Shown here: piece by piece, positions 25,534-35,629 of the stretch
Numbering within the stretch: position 1 is the stretch's first letter
How the letters are laid out: the number at the start of each line of letters is the position of its first letter
Source: Nitrincola salilacus
Lineage (GTDB): Bacteria > Pseudomonadota > Gammaproteobacteria > Pseudomonadales > Balneatricaceae
Direction: 5' to 3'
Length of the DNA: 64,000 nt
Assembly: GCF_046271865.1 (NCBI RefSeq)
Contig: NZ_CP176580.1
Coordinates: 4,030,001 to 4,094,000 of the forward strand
Position numbers and translations under genes: made by a program
Notes under the pieces: model-generated
What the model was told of the DNA's origin: nothing
Seen by the model: only the letters and a program-made list of their open reading frames with translations
Databases searched by the model: none

Positions 25534-27803
25534 AACCGGCTCCCGTTACGTTCACGACGGACATCAATCACGTTCGGCAGCTGATTGATCTTGTCCAGCA
25601 GGCGGCCCAGCATATCGAGCCGTGCGATCTCGACCGTCATCGACAGACGCGCAATATTGCTCTGCTTGTCGGTCAGGGTATTGGCGGCCAGGATGTTGAA
25701 TTTCTCATTGGCGAGAATCATCATCACGTCGCGCAGCAGACCCGAGCGGTCATAGGCTTCAATGATGATATCCACAGGATAGGTGGTTTCGCCTGCTTCA
25801 TCCCAGTCCACTTCAACGATACGACGCGGCTCGCTCTCACGCAGCGCCAGCAGGTTGCTGCAGGCTTCGTGGTGTATCGATACGCCACGCCCCTGAGTGA
25901 TAAAGCCGACTATCGGATCGCCAGGTACCGGCTTACAGCAGGTAGCCATCACGGTGAGCAGATTGCCGACACCCTGAATTCTGACGCCATCTTTCGATAC
26001 CCGCCGCTCGGAGCTGCGTGTGCTGGTCAACGCCAGATCAAGCTGCTCGTCGTGATGCGTGATCTCGGGCTCGAACTGCTGCTGCGCCTCGTGAATGATC
26101 TGAGAGACACGCAGATCACCCGCACCTACCGCGGCATACATATCCTCGACATTACGGTAGTTGGTGGCAAGCGCGACCTTCTTGAAATCGACCGCCTGCA
26201 GCTCCAGCGCCAGGCGACGGAACTCACGCTCCACCATATCCTGACCCGCTTCGGCATTCTGATCCTTAGCCTGCAGCTTAAACCAGTGCGCCACTTTGGC
26301 CCTGGCTCTTGAGGTGGTGACAAAGCCCAGGTTGATGTTGAGCCAGTCACGCCGCGGGCGCTCTTCGGCCAGAGTCATGATCTCGACCTGATCACCGGTT
26401 TTCAGCTGATAGTTGAGCTGTACGATACGGCCGTTGACCTTGGCACCACGGCAGCGATGACCCACTTCGGTATGTACGCGATAGGCAAAATCGACTGGCG
26501 TGGCACCCGCCGGCAGATCTATGACATGACCATCGGGCGTGAACACATACACGCGATCCTGTACCACATCGCCACGCAGAATATCCTGCAGCCCTTCGCT
26601 CTCGCCGAGATCTTCATGCCATTCGAGTACCTGTCGCAGCCAGGCGATCTTCTCTTCATAACCATCTTTGCGGGCCCGCAGATCGGTACCCTTGTAGAGA
26701 TGGTGAGCACAGACACCCAGTTCGGCCTCTTCATGCATGTTGAAGGTACGAATCTGAATCTCCAGCACCTTGCCTTCGGGGCCAAACACCGCGGTATGCA
26801 GTGACCGATAACCATTGGGCTTGGGAGATGCAATGTAGTCATCAAACTCGTTAGGGATGTTGCGCCAGAGTCCATGCACAATACCCAGCACTGTGTAGCA
26901 GTCGCGGATTTCGGGCACCAGCACGCGCACCGCCCGCACATCATAGACCTGATTGAACTCGATGTTCTTACGCTGCATCTTCCGCCAGATGCTGTAGATA
27001 TGCTTGGCGCGCCCTTCCACATCACCAGCGATGGAGGCATCGCCAAGGCGTTGTGTCAGCATGCTCACCACTTCATTGATAAAGCGCTGGCGATCCAGGC
27101 GCTTTTCATCCAGCAGTTGCGCGATATGCTTGTAAGCGTTCGGCTTGAGGTAGCGGAAGGACAGGTCCTCCAGCTCCCATTTGATATGGCCTATCCCCAG
27201 GCGATGAGCCAGTGGGGCATAGATATCGAAAACTTCGCGAGCGACCAGATAGCGCTTCTTGCGTGACCCATCCTTGACGCTACGGATGGCACAGGTACGC
27301 TCGGCGATCTTGATCAGTGCAACGCGCACGTCGTCGATCATTGCCACCAGCATCTTGCGCAGGTTATCCACCTGGCCGCCACTGTCGCCCAGCACACCGC
27401 TTTCGCTGCGTGGGTTCTTGCGCGTTCCGATCGCAGCCATCTGCAACACGCCGCTGATCAGGCCGGATATCTCGTCACCGAAGCGCTTGCGAATATCGGC
27501 CAGTTGCAACCTGTGTTCACGCACGGCACGGTACAGCACCGCAGCAACCAGCGTCTCCTGATCCTGCTGCAGTTCTGCCAGTATCTGAGCCATCTCAAGG
27601 CCGGTCAGAAAACTCCCGACCCCCTGAGCCCAGACGTCACCTTCGGTGACGGTCGTGTCCTGAGCATATCTGGCCAGTTCACATGCAGCCAGCAGCTGCT
27701 CGGGATTCTCTATCTGTACATGTTGCCTGATCTGCTGCAACCATAGATCGAGATCGATGCTGCCGTCTTCACGTACCGACTGCTCTTCACGTACTTTGAC
27801 CAT
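25530..27803 (-). CDS. relA: GTP pyrophosphokinase RelA
   Basis: Ribosome-bound (p)ppGpp synthetase of the stringent response. 757 residues: a degenerate HD domain (N-terminal; lacks the His-Asp pair, so no hydrolase), the synthetase domain (about 240-390) with NEFDDYIASPKPNGYRSLHT, where the EFDD form marks RelA rather than SpoT, then TGS (VYVFTPDGHVIDLPAGATPVDFAY), zinc-finger-type (CCKPVPGD) and C-terminal ACT domains. In Pseudomonas rumA lies between relA and cysM; it is missing here, only 238 bp separate relA from cysM. Confidence 0.97.
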   Translation of the reverse strand: MVKVREEQSVREDGSIDLDLWLQQIRQHVQIENPEQLLAACELARYAQDTTVTEGDVWAQGVGSFLTGLEMAQILAELQQDQETLVAAVLYRAVREHRLQLADIRKRFGDEISGLISGVLQMAAIGTRKNPRSESGVLGDSGGQVDNLRKMLVAMIDDVRVALIKIAERTCAIRSVKDGSRKKRYLVAREVFDIYAPLAHRLGIGHIKWELEDLSFRYLKPNAYKHIAQLLDEKRLDRQRFINEVVSMLTQRLGDASIAGDVEGRAKHIYSIWRKMQRKNIEFNQVYDVRAVRVLVPEIRDCYTVLGIVHGLWRNIPNEFDDYIASPKPNGYRSLHTAVFGPEGKVLEIQIRTFNMHEEAELGVCAHHLYKGTDLRARKDGYEEKIAWLRQVLEWHEDLGESEGLQDILRGDVVQDRVYVFTPDGHVIDLPAGATPVDFAYRVHTEVGHRCRGAKVNGRIVQLNYQLKTGDQVEIMTLAEERPRRDWLNINLGFVTTSRARAKVAHWFKLQAKDQNAEAGQDMVEREFRRLALELQAVDFKKVALATNYRNVEDMYAAVGAGDLRVSQIIHEAQQQFEPEITHHDEQLDLALTSTRSSERRVSKDGVRIQGVGNLLTVMATCCKPVPGDPIVGFITQGRGVSIHHEACSNLLALRESEPRRIVEVDWDEAGETTYPVDIIIEAYDRSGLLRDVMMILANEKFNILAANTLTDKQSNIARLSMTVEIARLDMLGRLLDKINQLPNVIDVRRERNGSRF

Positions 27804-28041
27804 GTTAAACGCGCAACTCCTGATACCTCATCAGCCACTGGGTCGAAATTGTCAGCCATTTCCGGACTCACGTCTATTCCCAAAAAGTTCCGGTTCGATG
27901 GGAAACGTATATCCGCTCATCTGCGACAGGTATTCATCGCAGGTGTGGTAATTTTAGCTGTTCTGACACAGTGGAGCTAATGAGTTCATTTTATTATGAC
28001 CTTCCCTGGTAACTGAATGAGCCCACTATGGGGCTCTTCAA

Positions 28042-28941
28042 TCAGGCCGGATTAAAAACACCTGTGGAGAGATAGCGATCCCCTCGATCACAGATAATGC
28101 AGACGATCGTGGCGTTTTCAACCTCTTGTGCCAGCCTCAATGCACCGGCGACCGAGCCGCCTGAGGAAACGCCTGCAAAGATACCTTCCATCTGCGCCAG
28201 TTGACGCATTGTCTGCTCAGCTTCCTGCTGAGAAATATCCAGCACTTTATCGACACGAAAGCTCTGATAAATCCGTGGCAGATAAGCTTCTGGCCAGCGC
28301 CGGATACCGGGAATCTGAGATCCTTCGGCAGGCTGCAGGCCCACGATGCAGATATCCGGGTTTTGCTCCTTCAGATAGCGAGACACACCCATGATGGTGC
28401 CGGTAGTGCCCATGGAGCTGACAAAGTGAGTGATCTGACCGGACGTCTGCTGCCAGAGCTCTGGCCCTGTACCGCGGTAATGGGCCTCTGGATTATCCGG
28501 GTTGGAGAACTGATCCAGCACGCGTCCTTTGCCTTCGGCTTGCATCTCCAGCGCCAGATCGCGTGCACGCTCCATCCCTTCTGCCTGACTGACTTCAATC
28601 AGCTCAGCGCCATAAGCGGTCATCGCGGCTTTGCGTTCGGCACTCATATTGGCCGGCATGATCAGCTTAAGAGGGTAGCCCTTGATCGCAGCCGCCATCG
28701 CCAGTGCAATACCTGTGTTGCCAGATGTTGCTTCTATCAGCGTATCGCCCGGTTTGATGTCGCCGCGCTCTTCGGCCAGCGTAATCATGCTCAGCGCCGG
28801 ACGATCCTTGACGGAACCTGCCGGATTGTTACCCTCAAGCTTACACAGCACCGTATTATTGTTGGCTACCGGGATTCGCTGCAAACGAACCAGAGGAGTG
28901 TTTCCAACGCAATCGGCTATCGTAGGGTATTGAATTTGCAT
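28042..28941 (-). CDS. cysM: Cysteine synthase B
   Basis: PLP enzyme making cysteine from O-acetylserine and sulfide or thiosulfate. 299 residues from ATG 28941 (a TTG four codons earlier is in frame). Signatures: VGNTPLVRLQRI, NPAGSVKDRPAL (PLP lysine), EATSGNTGIALAMAAA (phosphate loop), GTTGTIMGVSRYL, and GVFNP near the C terminus. The length and the AxxRPAL-type spacing favour CysM over CysK. A small hairpin with GAGCCC/GGGCTC arms (28019-28036) follows the gene. Confidence 0.95.
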   Translation of the reverse strand: MQIQYPTIADCVGNTPLVRLQRIPVANNNTVLCKLEGNNPAGSVKDRPALSMITLAEERGDIKPGDTLIEATSGNTGIALAMAAAIKGYPLKLIMPANMSAERKAAMTAYGAELIEVSQAEGMERARDLALEMQAEGKGRVLDQFSNPDNPEAHYRGTGPELWQQTSGQITHFVSSMGTTGTIMGVSRYLKEQNPDICIVGLQPAEGSQIPGIRRWPEAYLPRIYQSFRVDKVLDISQQEAEQTMRQLAQMEGIFAGVSSGGSVAGALRLAQEVENATIVCIICDRGDRYLSTGVFNPA

Positions 28942-29053
28942 AATTAATTCCAAAAACCTGTGTATGGATACCGGGGTTTTTCAGCCACCAAAGCTAATCC
29001 CTAGTAAATTAGTCGGAAATAATACCAGTGAGACCCCAACGGCTCAAGCTGGT

Positions 29054-29428
29054 TCATCCTTCTGCAATCACGGTTGCTGCCACCAGGTCACGCTCATCAC
29101 TGTAGGAGAGATGCCAGTGGCTTATTCCCTTCTGCTGCGCAATCTCTGCCGCATGACCTGTCACCGTCAGACTTGGCTTGCCCAGATCATCATGGCTGAT
29201 ACTCAGCTGTTGCCAGCCGACGCCATGACCGATACCTGTTCCCAGGGCTTTGACAGCTGCTTCTTTCGCGGCAAATCTTTTAGCCAGAAATCGCGGCTGA
29301 TCCGTCTGCTGCAGAAAGAGATCATACTCCTTCTGCGTCAGAATGCGCTGAGCCAGTCGCGGCGTGCGGGTCAGCGCCTGTTCGATGCGAGCGATCTGAA
29401 GAATGTCGAGGCCAAGACCAAGAATCAT
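29054..29428 (-). CDS. acpS: Holo-[acyl-carrier-protein] synthase
   Basis: Attaches 4'-phosphopantetheine from CoA to ACP. 124 residues with LGLDILQIARIEQAL (metal-binding Asp) and FLAKRFAAKEAAVKALGTG (catalytic Glu-Lys region). Its ATG overlaps the pdxJ stop by four bases. Last gene of the lepA-to-acpS chain. Confidence 0.95.
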   Translation of the reverse strand: MILGLGLDILQIARIEQALTRTPRLAQRILTQKEYDLFLQQTDQPRFLAKRFAAKEAAVKALGTGIGHGVGWQQLSISHDDLGKPSLTVTGHAAEIAQQKGISHWHLSYSDERDLVAATVIAEG

Positions 29429-30198
29429 GCGCGCAACTGATCCCGCTGCGCTTGCACCCGCTGCTGTGTCGCCTGCATCAGTTGCTGCATCTCTTCGACC
29501 GCCTGACGCAAGCCGGTGAACAGCGCCCGGGCAATAATCGCATGGCCGATGTTCAACTCATTGATTTCGGGGATCTCGGCAATCGCTTCGACATTGTGAT
29601 AATGCAAACCATGGCCGGCATTCACTATCAGCCCCTGCTTCCAGGCGTAGGCTGCAGCAGTCTTGATACGAGCCAATTCAGCCTGCGCCTCTGCCAGGGT
29701 ATGAGCGTCCGCAAAAGCCCCTGTGTGCAGTTCAATGGCAGGCGCTCCGCAACGCACGGCAGCATCAATCTGGAAAGAGTCGGGGTCGATAAACAGAGAG
29801 ACTTCGCTACCGGCCGCACCGAGTGTTTCACATACCTGCAGGATCTGCGCCTCATGTCCTGCCACGTCCAACCCGCCTTCGGTCGTCAGCTCTTCACGTT
29901 TTTCAGGTACCAGACAGACATGTGCAGGTTCAATCTCCAGTGCAAATGCCAGCATCTCGTCGGTAATCGCAATCTCGAGATTCATGCGTGTCTGCAGCAC
30001 CTGAGCCAGAATACGAATATCACGCTCCTGGATATGGCGGCGATCTTCGCGCAGATGAACAGTAATACCATCGGCCCCCGCCTCTTCTGCCATCAGAGCG
30101 GCCTGAACCGGATCTGGATAACGCGTTCCACGCGCCTGACGCAGTGTGGCGATGTGATCTATGTTCACACCCAGTAACAGACGATTTGGATCGATCAC
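29425..30198 (-). CDS. pdxJ: Pyridoxine 5'-phosphate synthase
   Basis: Final ring-closing step of vitamin B6 synthesis, from deoxyxylulose 5-phosphate and 3-amino-2-oxopropyl phosphate. 257 residues; LLLGVNIDHIATLRQARGT, DGITVHLREDRRHI (active site His and Arg) and NAGHGLHYHNVEAI are all present. Overlaps recO upstream and acpS downstream by four bases each. Confidence 0.96.
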   Translation of the reverse strand: MIDPNRLLLGVNIDHIATLRQARGTRYPDPVQAALMAEEAGADGITVHLREDRRHIQERDIRILAQVLQTRMNLEIAITDEMLAFALEIEPAHVCLVPEKREELTTEGGLDVAGHEAQILQVCETLGAAGSEVSLFIDPDSFQIDAAVRCGAPAIELHTGAFADAHTLAEAQAELARIKTAAAYAWKQGLIVNAGHGLHYHNVEAIAEIPEINELNIGHAIIARALFTGLRQAVEEMQQLMQATQQRVQAQRDQLRA

Positions 30199-30890
30199 GT
30201 TGTTCTCCTTGAGGATTGGAATAGCGCACGGCTTTGCAATGGGCGATCACCCAACAGCACCGTCAACGCTTCACGCATCAGATGTTTGGCACAGCGCCGC
30301 ACATCTGCCTGCTCATATTCGTCACGGGAAATCGCCTGCAGACAATGTCCCGGATAGATCTGCCGCTCACCAGACGTTGATTCTATCAGACCCTGATCAG
30401 GATCAAAGCGATAGAAGGCGCCCGCTTCGCACCTGTTCAAGGCCAGCTCATAGCCCAGCTCTTCGAGTAGCTGACGCTCAAACAGGCGCAGCGCCGATTC
30501 GATATCATCGCCGGATGCGAGCTGGTTCAGCACATAGGTATAAAAGAGATAGAGCCGGGGGTGGGGGTCTTCCGGTTGCAGCAGTCGCTGCAGCAGCTCG
30601 TTAACATAGAGTCCGCACAGCAGCGCATTTCCCTGCAGGGGTGTTGTGGCCATAGCCAATTCTGACTGACTCAGTGATTTGAGCTCATGCCGCCCCGACC
30701 AGCTGATCTGCATCGGCTGAAAGGGCTGGAGAAGGAAGCGACGACGAGAGCCAGCACGGCGAACGCCCTTGGCAACCGCCGTGATACGGCCATACTCCAG
30801 TGTGAAGAAATCCACCAGCATACTGGTTTCCCGATAGGGTCTTCCATGCAGCACAAAGGCTGCCGTCAGCTCAACGCGCTGGCGCATCAC
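30195..30890 (-). CDS. recO: DNA repair protein RecO
   Basis: RecFOR pathway mediator that loads RecA onto SSB-coated gaps. 231 residues: N-terminal OB fold (AFVLHGRPYRETSMLVDFFT, ITAVAKGVRRAGS) and helical C domain (YVNELLQRLL, RLFERQLLEELGYELALNRC). Four-base overlaps with era and pdxJ. Confidence 0.95.
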   Translation of the reverse strand: MMRQRVELTAAFVLHGRPYRETSMLVDFFTLEYGRITAVAKGVRRAGSRRRFLLQPFQPMQISWSGRHELKSLSQSELAMATTPLQGNALLCGLYVNELLQRLLQPEDPHPRLYLFYTYVLNQLASGDDIESALRLFERQLLEELGYELALNRCEAGAFYRFDPDQGLIESTSGERQIYPGHCLQAISRDEYEQADVRRCAKHLMREALTVLLGDRPLQSRALFQSSRRTT

Positions 30891-31819
30891 TCATGCCTGT
30901 AGCCCAGACTGCGTAGCGCACGCTCGTCATCCGACCAGCCACGACGCACCTTGACCCAGAGATTCAGCATCACCTTGGATTCGAACATGCGCTCTATATC
31001 CAGCCGCGCATCGCGCCCGATGGTTTTGAGACCGGCGCCCTTGTCACCGATGACAATTCGCTTCTGGCCTTCACGCTCAACCAGAATCAGTGCACTGATG
31101 GTCAGCAACTGGCTGGTCTGCGAAAATTCTTCGATCTCGACCGTGAGGCCATAAGGCACTTCCTCACCCAGATTACGCATCAGTTTTTCACGCACGATCT
31201 CTGCAACGACAAAACGTGAGCTGCGGTCTGTGATCTGATCCTCATCAAACATATGAGGCCCTTCGGGCAGATACTTGTGCACCAGTGCTTCAAGCTCAGG
31301 GACGTTATGCCCACGCTTGGCAGACAGCGGCAGCAACGCAGTAAACTCCCGCTTGGCCGACCACTCTTCCAGCTTCGGCAGCAGATCCGCCTTATCCTTG
31401 AGCTGATCCACCTTGTTCACAGCCAGTATCACCGGGCACTGAATATGCTCCAGTTTGCTGAGGACGATATCATCTTCGACCGTCCACTTGGTGCGATCAA
31501 CAAGGAAGATCACCAGATCCACATGACGCAGCGCCTGCGAAGCTTCTTTGTTCATGAAGCGATTCAGCGCCTTGCCCTGAGCATCATCATGCATGCCAGG
31601 TGTATCAACATAGATCACCTGATCAGCACCTTCAGTCTTGATTCCCAGAATCTGCTGACGCGTGGTCTGCGGTTTGTCTGACGTGATACTCAGTTTCTGA
31701 CCCAGAATATGATTCAGCAGAGTGGATTTGCCGACATTGGGACGGCCGATAATCGCCACGTAACCGCAACGACTCACTTGAGGTTGCTCTGCTTCAAACT
31801 CTTCATTCTTGTCTGTCAT
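30887..31819 (-). CDS. era: GTPase Era
   Basis: 16S rRNA-binding GTPase for 30S maturation. 310 residues: G1 GRPNVGKST, G2 TTRQQ, G3 DTPGMH, G4 NKVD, G5 SAKRG, then a C-terminal KH domain (LIVEREGQKRIVIGDKGAGLKTIG type). Four-base overlaps with rnc (upstream) and recO. Confidence 0.97.
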   Translation of the reverse strand: MTDKNEEFEAEQPQVSRCGYVAIIGRPNVGKSTLLNHILGQKLSITSDKPQTTRQQILGIKTEGADQVIYVDTPGMHDDAQGKALNRFMNKEASQALRHVDLVIFLVDRTKWTVEDDIVLSKLEHIQCPVILAVNKVDQLKDKADLLPKLEEWSAKREFTALLPLSAKRGHNVPELEALVHKYLPEGPHMFDEDQITDRSSRFVVAEIVREKLMRNLGEEVPYGLTVEIEEFSQTSQLLTISALILVEREGQKRIVIGDKGAGLKTIGRDARLDIERMFESKVMLNLWVKVRRGWSDDERALRSLGYRHE

Positions 31820-32502
31820 GCTGATGCTTCCTGTTTGATAGCCACCAGCATGGCTCGGGCAGCTTCCTGCTCAGCCTGGCGTCGACTGTTACCAACACCC
31901 TCGGTCGGGGAAGGCTGCAGTGAAATGTGACAGCGGATATGGAATGTCTGTGAGTGTGCTTCACCGTCAACGCTGACCAGCTCATATTCGGGCAGTTCCA
32001 GTCGTCTGGATTGCAGAAACTCCTGCAGACGAGTTTTGGAATCCTTGACTGAGCCTTCAAGGTCCAGCGCATTCAGGCGCGCCTCAAACCAGCGCAGGAT
32101 ATACTCACGCGCCTTATCAAGACCAGCATCCATATAGATGGCACCGATGACCGCCTCGACAGAGTCTGCAAGAATCGAATCGCGCCGGAACCCGCCGCTT
32201 TTCATCTCGCCTGAACCCAGACGCAGATAATCACCGAAGTTCAGTTCGCGTGCGACCTCGGCAAGCGTTTCACCTTTCACCATCATGGCGCGAAGGCGGC
32301 TCAACTGCCCTTCTCGGGCACCCGGAAAACGCTGATAAAGATCATCGGCAATAACAAAGTTGAGAATCGAGTCACCCAGAAACTCCAACCGCTCATTATT
32401 GCGGTTACCGCAACTGCGATGTGTCAGTGCCAGCTCAAACAGGGACTCGGTGGCAAATGTGAGGCCCAGTCGACGGGCCAGTTCAGATACAGGTTTTATC
32501 AA
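31816..32502 (-). CDS. rnc: Ribonuclease III
   Basis: Double-stranded RNA endonuclease; here also expected to process the rRNA operon in this window, whose 23S ends form the usual stem. 228 residues: catalytic domain with ERLEFLGDSILNFVIADDLY and VEAVIGAIYMDAG, then a dsRNA-binding domain (DSKTRLQEFLQSRR). Four-base overlaps with the DUF4845 gene and era. Confidence 0.97.
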   Translation of the reverse strand: MIKPVSELARRLGLTFATESLFELALTHRSCGNRNNERLEFLGDSILNFVIADDLYQRFPGAREGQLSRLRAMMVKGETLAEVARELNFGDYLRLGSGEMKSGGFRRDSILADSVEAVIGAIYMDAGLDKAREYILRWFEARLNALDLEGSVKDSKTRLQEFLQSRRLELPEYELVSVDGEAHSQTFHIRCHISLQPSPTEGVGNSRRQAEQEAARAMLVAIKQEASA

Positions 32503-32879
32503 GGCTTTCTAACTTCGTAAATCTCTTCAAATTTAACCACGGCATCGACGTTATAAAACATCGGTACTCTGATCTCGTAAATCAGCTCAAACTTGACCAT
32601 ACCCGACTGATCGGTAATTTTCAGAGCATCCTGACTGGGCAGTGATACCTGATTGATCAAGAATTTGCGGTTGATATTCTGTCGAATCTGCGCAGGCGTT
32701 CTGGCCAGCTCTTCGTTGTCTTCAGTTGTGGCCTTGACGACAGAATTGATTGTGGCGTGATCCCAGTAGGCGGGATAGAGTTTGAAACCAACCGTCAGGA
32801 AAATACCAACGACAATCAGAACTGACAGTACACCGAAAAAGGTGGCTCCACGCTGCGATCTATAGTGACCTGTTTTCAT
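32499..32879 (-). CDS. DUF4845 small membrane protein
   Basis: 126 residues from ATG 32879, with AGGAG six bases before it. One N-terminal transmembrane segment (FFGVLSVLIVVGIFLTVGFKLYP) after a short RGAT-containing cytoplasmic start, resembling a pilin-like N terminus, then a small soluble domain ending in VDAVVKFEEIYEVRKP. It is conserved between lepB and rnc in Pseudomonas and relatives. Function unknown; linkage suggests a link with signal peptidase or secretion. Overlaps rnc by four bases. Confidence 0.9.
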   Translation of the reverse strand: MKTGHYRSQRGATFFGVLSVLIVVGIFLTVGFKLYPAYWDHATINSVVKATTEDNEELARTPAQIRQNINRKFLINQVSLPSQDALKITDQSGMVKFELIYEIRVPMFYNVDAVVKFEEIYEVRKP

Positions 32880-32888
32880 CACTCACTC

Positions 32889-33698
32889 CTATTGAATTCG
32901 ACGAATAATGCTGAAGTCTGGCAGACTGAAGAAGTTATCCCAATGCATCCAGACCGCAACCGCTTTTCCGACTAACAGATCTTCAGAAACAAATCCCCAG
33001 TAACGGCTGTCATTGCTATTATCCCTGTTATCGCCGACAAAGAAGTAATGCCCCTCCGGGACAACCCATTGTCCGCTCATTGATGCCCGACCCAGGTCTT
33101 GATAAACCTGATGTGCAACATCGCCGAGTGTCTCACGCAGCAACAGCACCTCGGGATTATTCGGCGGCAGCCTTGCAATCAACTCAAGGTTGATCTCTTC
33201 ACCGTTGATGTACATGACTTTATCATGATAGGTCACGGTGTCGCCCGGCAAGCCGATCACTCTCTTAATATAGTTAATAGAGGGCTGTTTAGGATAGCGG
33301 AAAACGGCCACATCGCCTCTTTCAGGATCATTTATCTCCACAAACCGCTTATTCAGAACTGGCAGACGCAAGCCATAGTGGAATTTATTGACCAGAATGA
33401 AGTCACCGACCTCCAGTGTCGGCAACATCGAACCCGATGGGATCTGAAAAGGTTCGTAGAGAAATGAGCGCAGCACCAACACAACAGCCAGTACCGGAAA
33501 CAGTGATCTAGCTGTATCGGCCCAACCCGGCTGACGCAATATTGCCGTCATGGCCTCGTCAGGCAACTCGCCACGTTCAGCTTTCACCTCTGCGAGCTTA
33601 CGGCGCCTGCCCGGCGCGAGCATCAATGTATCGATCAACCAGAGCAAGCCGGAAATAAACGTAGCCAGTACCAGAATCAGTGCGAAGTCAAAGTCCAT
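32889..33698 (-). CDS. lepB: Signal peptidase I
   Basis: Removes Sec signal peptides on the periplasmic face of the inner membrane. 269 residues: two N-terminal TM segments, box B IPSGSMLPTLEVGD (catalytic Ser), box C/D NYIKRVIGLPGD (catalytic Lys) and box E GHYFFVGDNRDNSNDSR. Between lepA (7 bp) and the DUF4845 gene (9 bp). Confidence 0.97.
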   Translation of the reverse strand: MDFDFALILVLATFISGLLWLIDTLMLAPGRRRKLAEVKAERGELPDEAMTAILRQPGWADTARSLFPVLAVVLVLRSFLYEPFQIPSGSMLPTLEVGDFILVNKFHYGLRLPVLNKRFVEINDPERGDVAVFRYPKQPSINYIKRVIGLPGDTVTYHDKVMYINGEEINLELIARLPPNNPEVLLLRETLGDVAHQVYQDLGRASMSGQWVVPEGHYFFVGDNRDNSNDSRYWGFVSEDLLVGKAVAVWMHWDNFFSLPDFSIIRRIQ

Positions 33699-33705
33699 TG
33701 AAGCC

Positions 33706-35505
33706 TCAGTTATCTACTTTCAGAACAGCCAGGAAGGCATCCTGTGGGATCTCGACACGCCCGACCTGTTTCATCCGTTTTTTACCCTCCTTTTGCTTGG
33801 AGAGCAGTTTTTTCTTACGACTGACGTCACCACCATAGCATTTTGCCAACACGTTCTTGCGCAGTGCCTTGACGGTTGTACGTGAGATGATCTTACCACC
33901 GATAGCCGCCTGAATCGCAACATCAAACATCTGACGTGGGATCAGTTCCTTCATTTTTTCACACAGCAGTCGACCACGGTAAGCAGCATTATCCTTATGC
34001 AGAATAACAGCCAATGCATCAACCTTTTCGCCATTGATCAGTATATCCAGACGGACCAGGTTGGCCGCCTCAAAACGCTGAAAGTGGTACTCCAGTGAAG
34101 CATAGCCACGGCTGGCAGATTTCAGGCGATCGAAGAAATCGAGTACCACTTCAGCCATCGGCATTTCGTAGGTGACCTGTACCTGTCGACCGACAAACTG
34201 CATGTTCTTCTGAATACCGCGTTTATCCACGCACAGACCAATAACCTGACCCAGATAGTCCTGCGGTACCAGAATATTGGCCAACACAATCGGTTCGCGC
34301 ATCTGTTTGACACTGCCTGGATCCGGTAGCTTGGATGGGCTGTCTATGTGAATCACTTCGCCGTTGTTGAGCTCCAGCTCGTAAACAACCGTTGGCGCGG
34401 TAGTAACCAGATCAAGATCATACTCACGCTCGAGTCGCTCCTGAATAATTTCCATGTGCAGCATACCAAGGAAGCCGCAACGAAAACCGAACCCGAGGGC
34501 ATCGGAGGTTTCAGGTTCGAAAAACAGTGATGCATCGTTAAGCGTCAGTTTATCCAGCGCCTCACGGAAATCAGCATAATCATCGGCGCTGGTGGGAAAG
34601 AGTCCGGCATAGACCTGCGGCTGTACCTTTTTGAAACCCGGCAGACTATCAACATCAGGCGTTTTGGCCAGTGTCAGCGTATCGCCGACAGGTGCGCCAT
34701 GGATATCCTTGATACCGGCTACAATAAAACCTACTTCGCCGGCACTCAGTGATGGCGTCGGCAGCCGCTTCGGTGTAAACACACCAACTTCATCCACCAT
34801 GAAGGTCTGACCGGTGGATTTCACCAGAATCTTATCCTTCTTGCGCAGCGTACCTTCCTTGACGCGCACCAGCGACACGACACCCAGATAGTTATCAAAC
34901 CAGGAGTCGATGATCAGTGCCTGCAGAGGCTTGTCGATATCGCCAACTGGCGGCGGTATGACGCGAATCAGTTCATTCAGAACATCCTCAACACCCAGCC
35001 CTGTTTTGGCCGAACAGGTGATGGCGTCCGTCGCATCGATACCGATCACTTCTTCTATCTCGGCGCGAACACGATCCGGCTCTGCCTGGGGCAGATCGAT
35101 CTTGTTCAAGATCGGCAGTACCTCAAGCCCCTGCTCAATCGCCGTGTAGCAGTTGGCAACTGACTGAGCTTCAACGCCCTGTGCCGCATCGACAACCAGC
35201 AGCGCACCCTCGCAAGCAGCCAGAGAGCGGGAGACTTCGTAGGAGAAATCAACATGCCCCGGTGTATCGATAAAATTCAACTGATAGGTTTTACCATCAC
35301 GCGCTTTATAATGCAGCGTAACACTCTGGGCCTTGATCGTGATTCCACGTTCACGCTCGATATCCATCGAGTCCAGCACCTGCTCAGACATTTCGCGACT
35401 GGACAGGCCATCACACTGCTGAATAAAACGGTCAGCCAGTGTCGATTTACCATGGTCGATATGTGCGATGATTGAAAAATTACGAATATGGTCCAGATTA
35501 CTCAC
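33706..35505 (-). CDS. lepA: Elongation factor 4 (LepA)
   Basis: Translational GTPase of 599 residues; back-translocates or aids ribosome assembly. Visible: AHIDHGKSTLADR (G1), ERGITIK (G2), DTPGHVDFSYEVSRSL (G3), NKIDLPQAEP (G4), CSAKTG (G5), and the LepA-specific C-terminal end (CYGGDVSRKKKLLSKQKEGKKRMK). Starts the lepA-lepB operon; a terminator lies between it and mucD. Confidence 0.97.
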   Translation of the reverse strand: MSNLDHIRNFSIIAHIDHGKSTLADRFIQQCDGLSSREMSEQVLDSMDIERERGITIKAQSVTLHYKARDGKTYQLNFIDTPGHVDFSYEVSRSLAACEGALLVVDAAQGVEAQSVANCYTAIEQGLEVLPILNKIDLPQAEPDRVRAEIEEVIGIDATDAITCSAKTGLGVEDVLNELIRVIPPPVGDIDKPLQALIIDSWFDNYLGVVSLVRVKEGTLRKKDKILVKSTGQTFMVDEVGVFTPKRLPTPSLSAGEVGFIVAGIKDIHGAPVGDTLTLAKTPDVDSLPGFKKVQPQVYAGLFPTSADDYADFREALDKLTLNDASLFFEPETSDALGFGFRCGFLGMLHMEIIQERLEREYDLDLVTTAPTVVYELELNNGEVIHIDSPSKLPDPGSVKQMREPIVLANILVPQDYLGQVIGLCVDKRGIQKNMQFVGRQVQVTYEMPMAEVVLDFFDRLKSASRGYASLEYHFQRFEAANLVRLDILINGEKVDALAVILHKDNAAYRGRLLCEKMKELIPRQMFDVAIQAAIGGKIISRTTVKALRKNVLAKCYGGDVSRKKKLLSKQKEGKKRMKQVGRVEIPQDAFLAVLKVDN

Positions 35506-35629
35506 AGTCTAGTCTCAGTCAGTGTCCACAGAGCAAGATGCCCACAACAAGCGCGATAGTCTACCTTATTCGCCCAGTTTCAGCTATCTACTGAGCCCTT
35601 GAGTGATGCAATTTTAAGCGTGGTAACGC

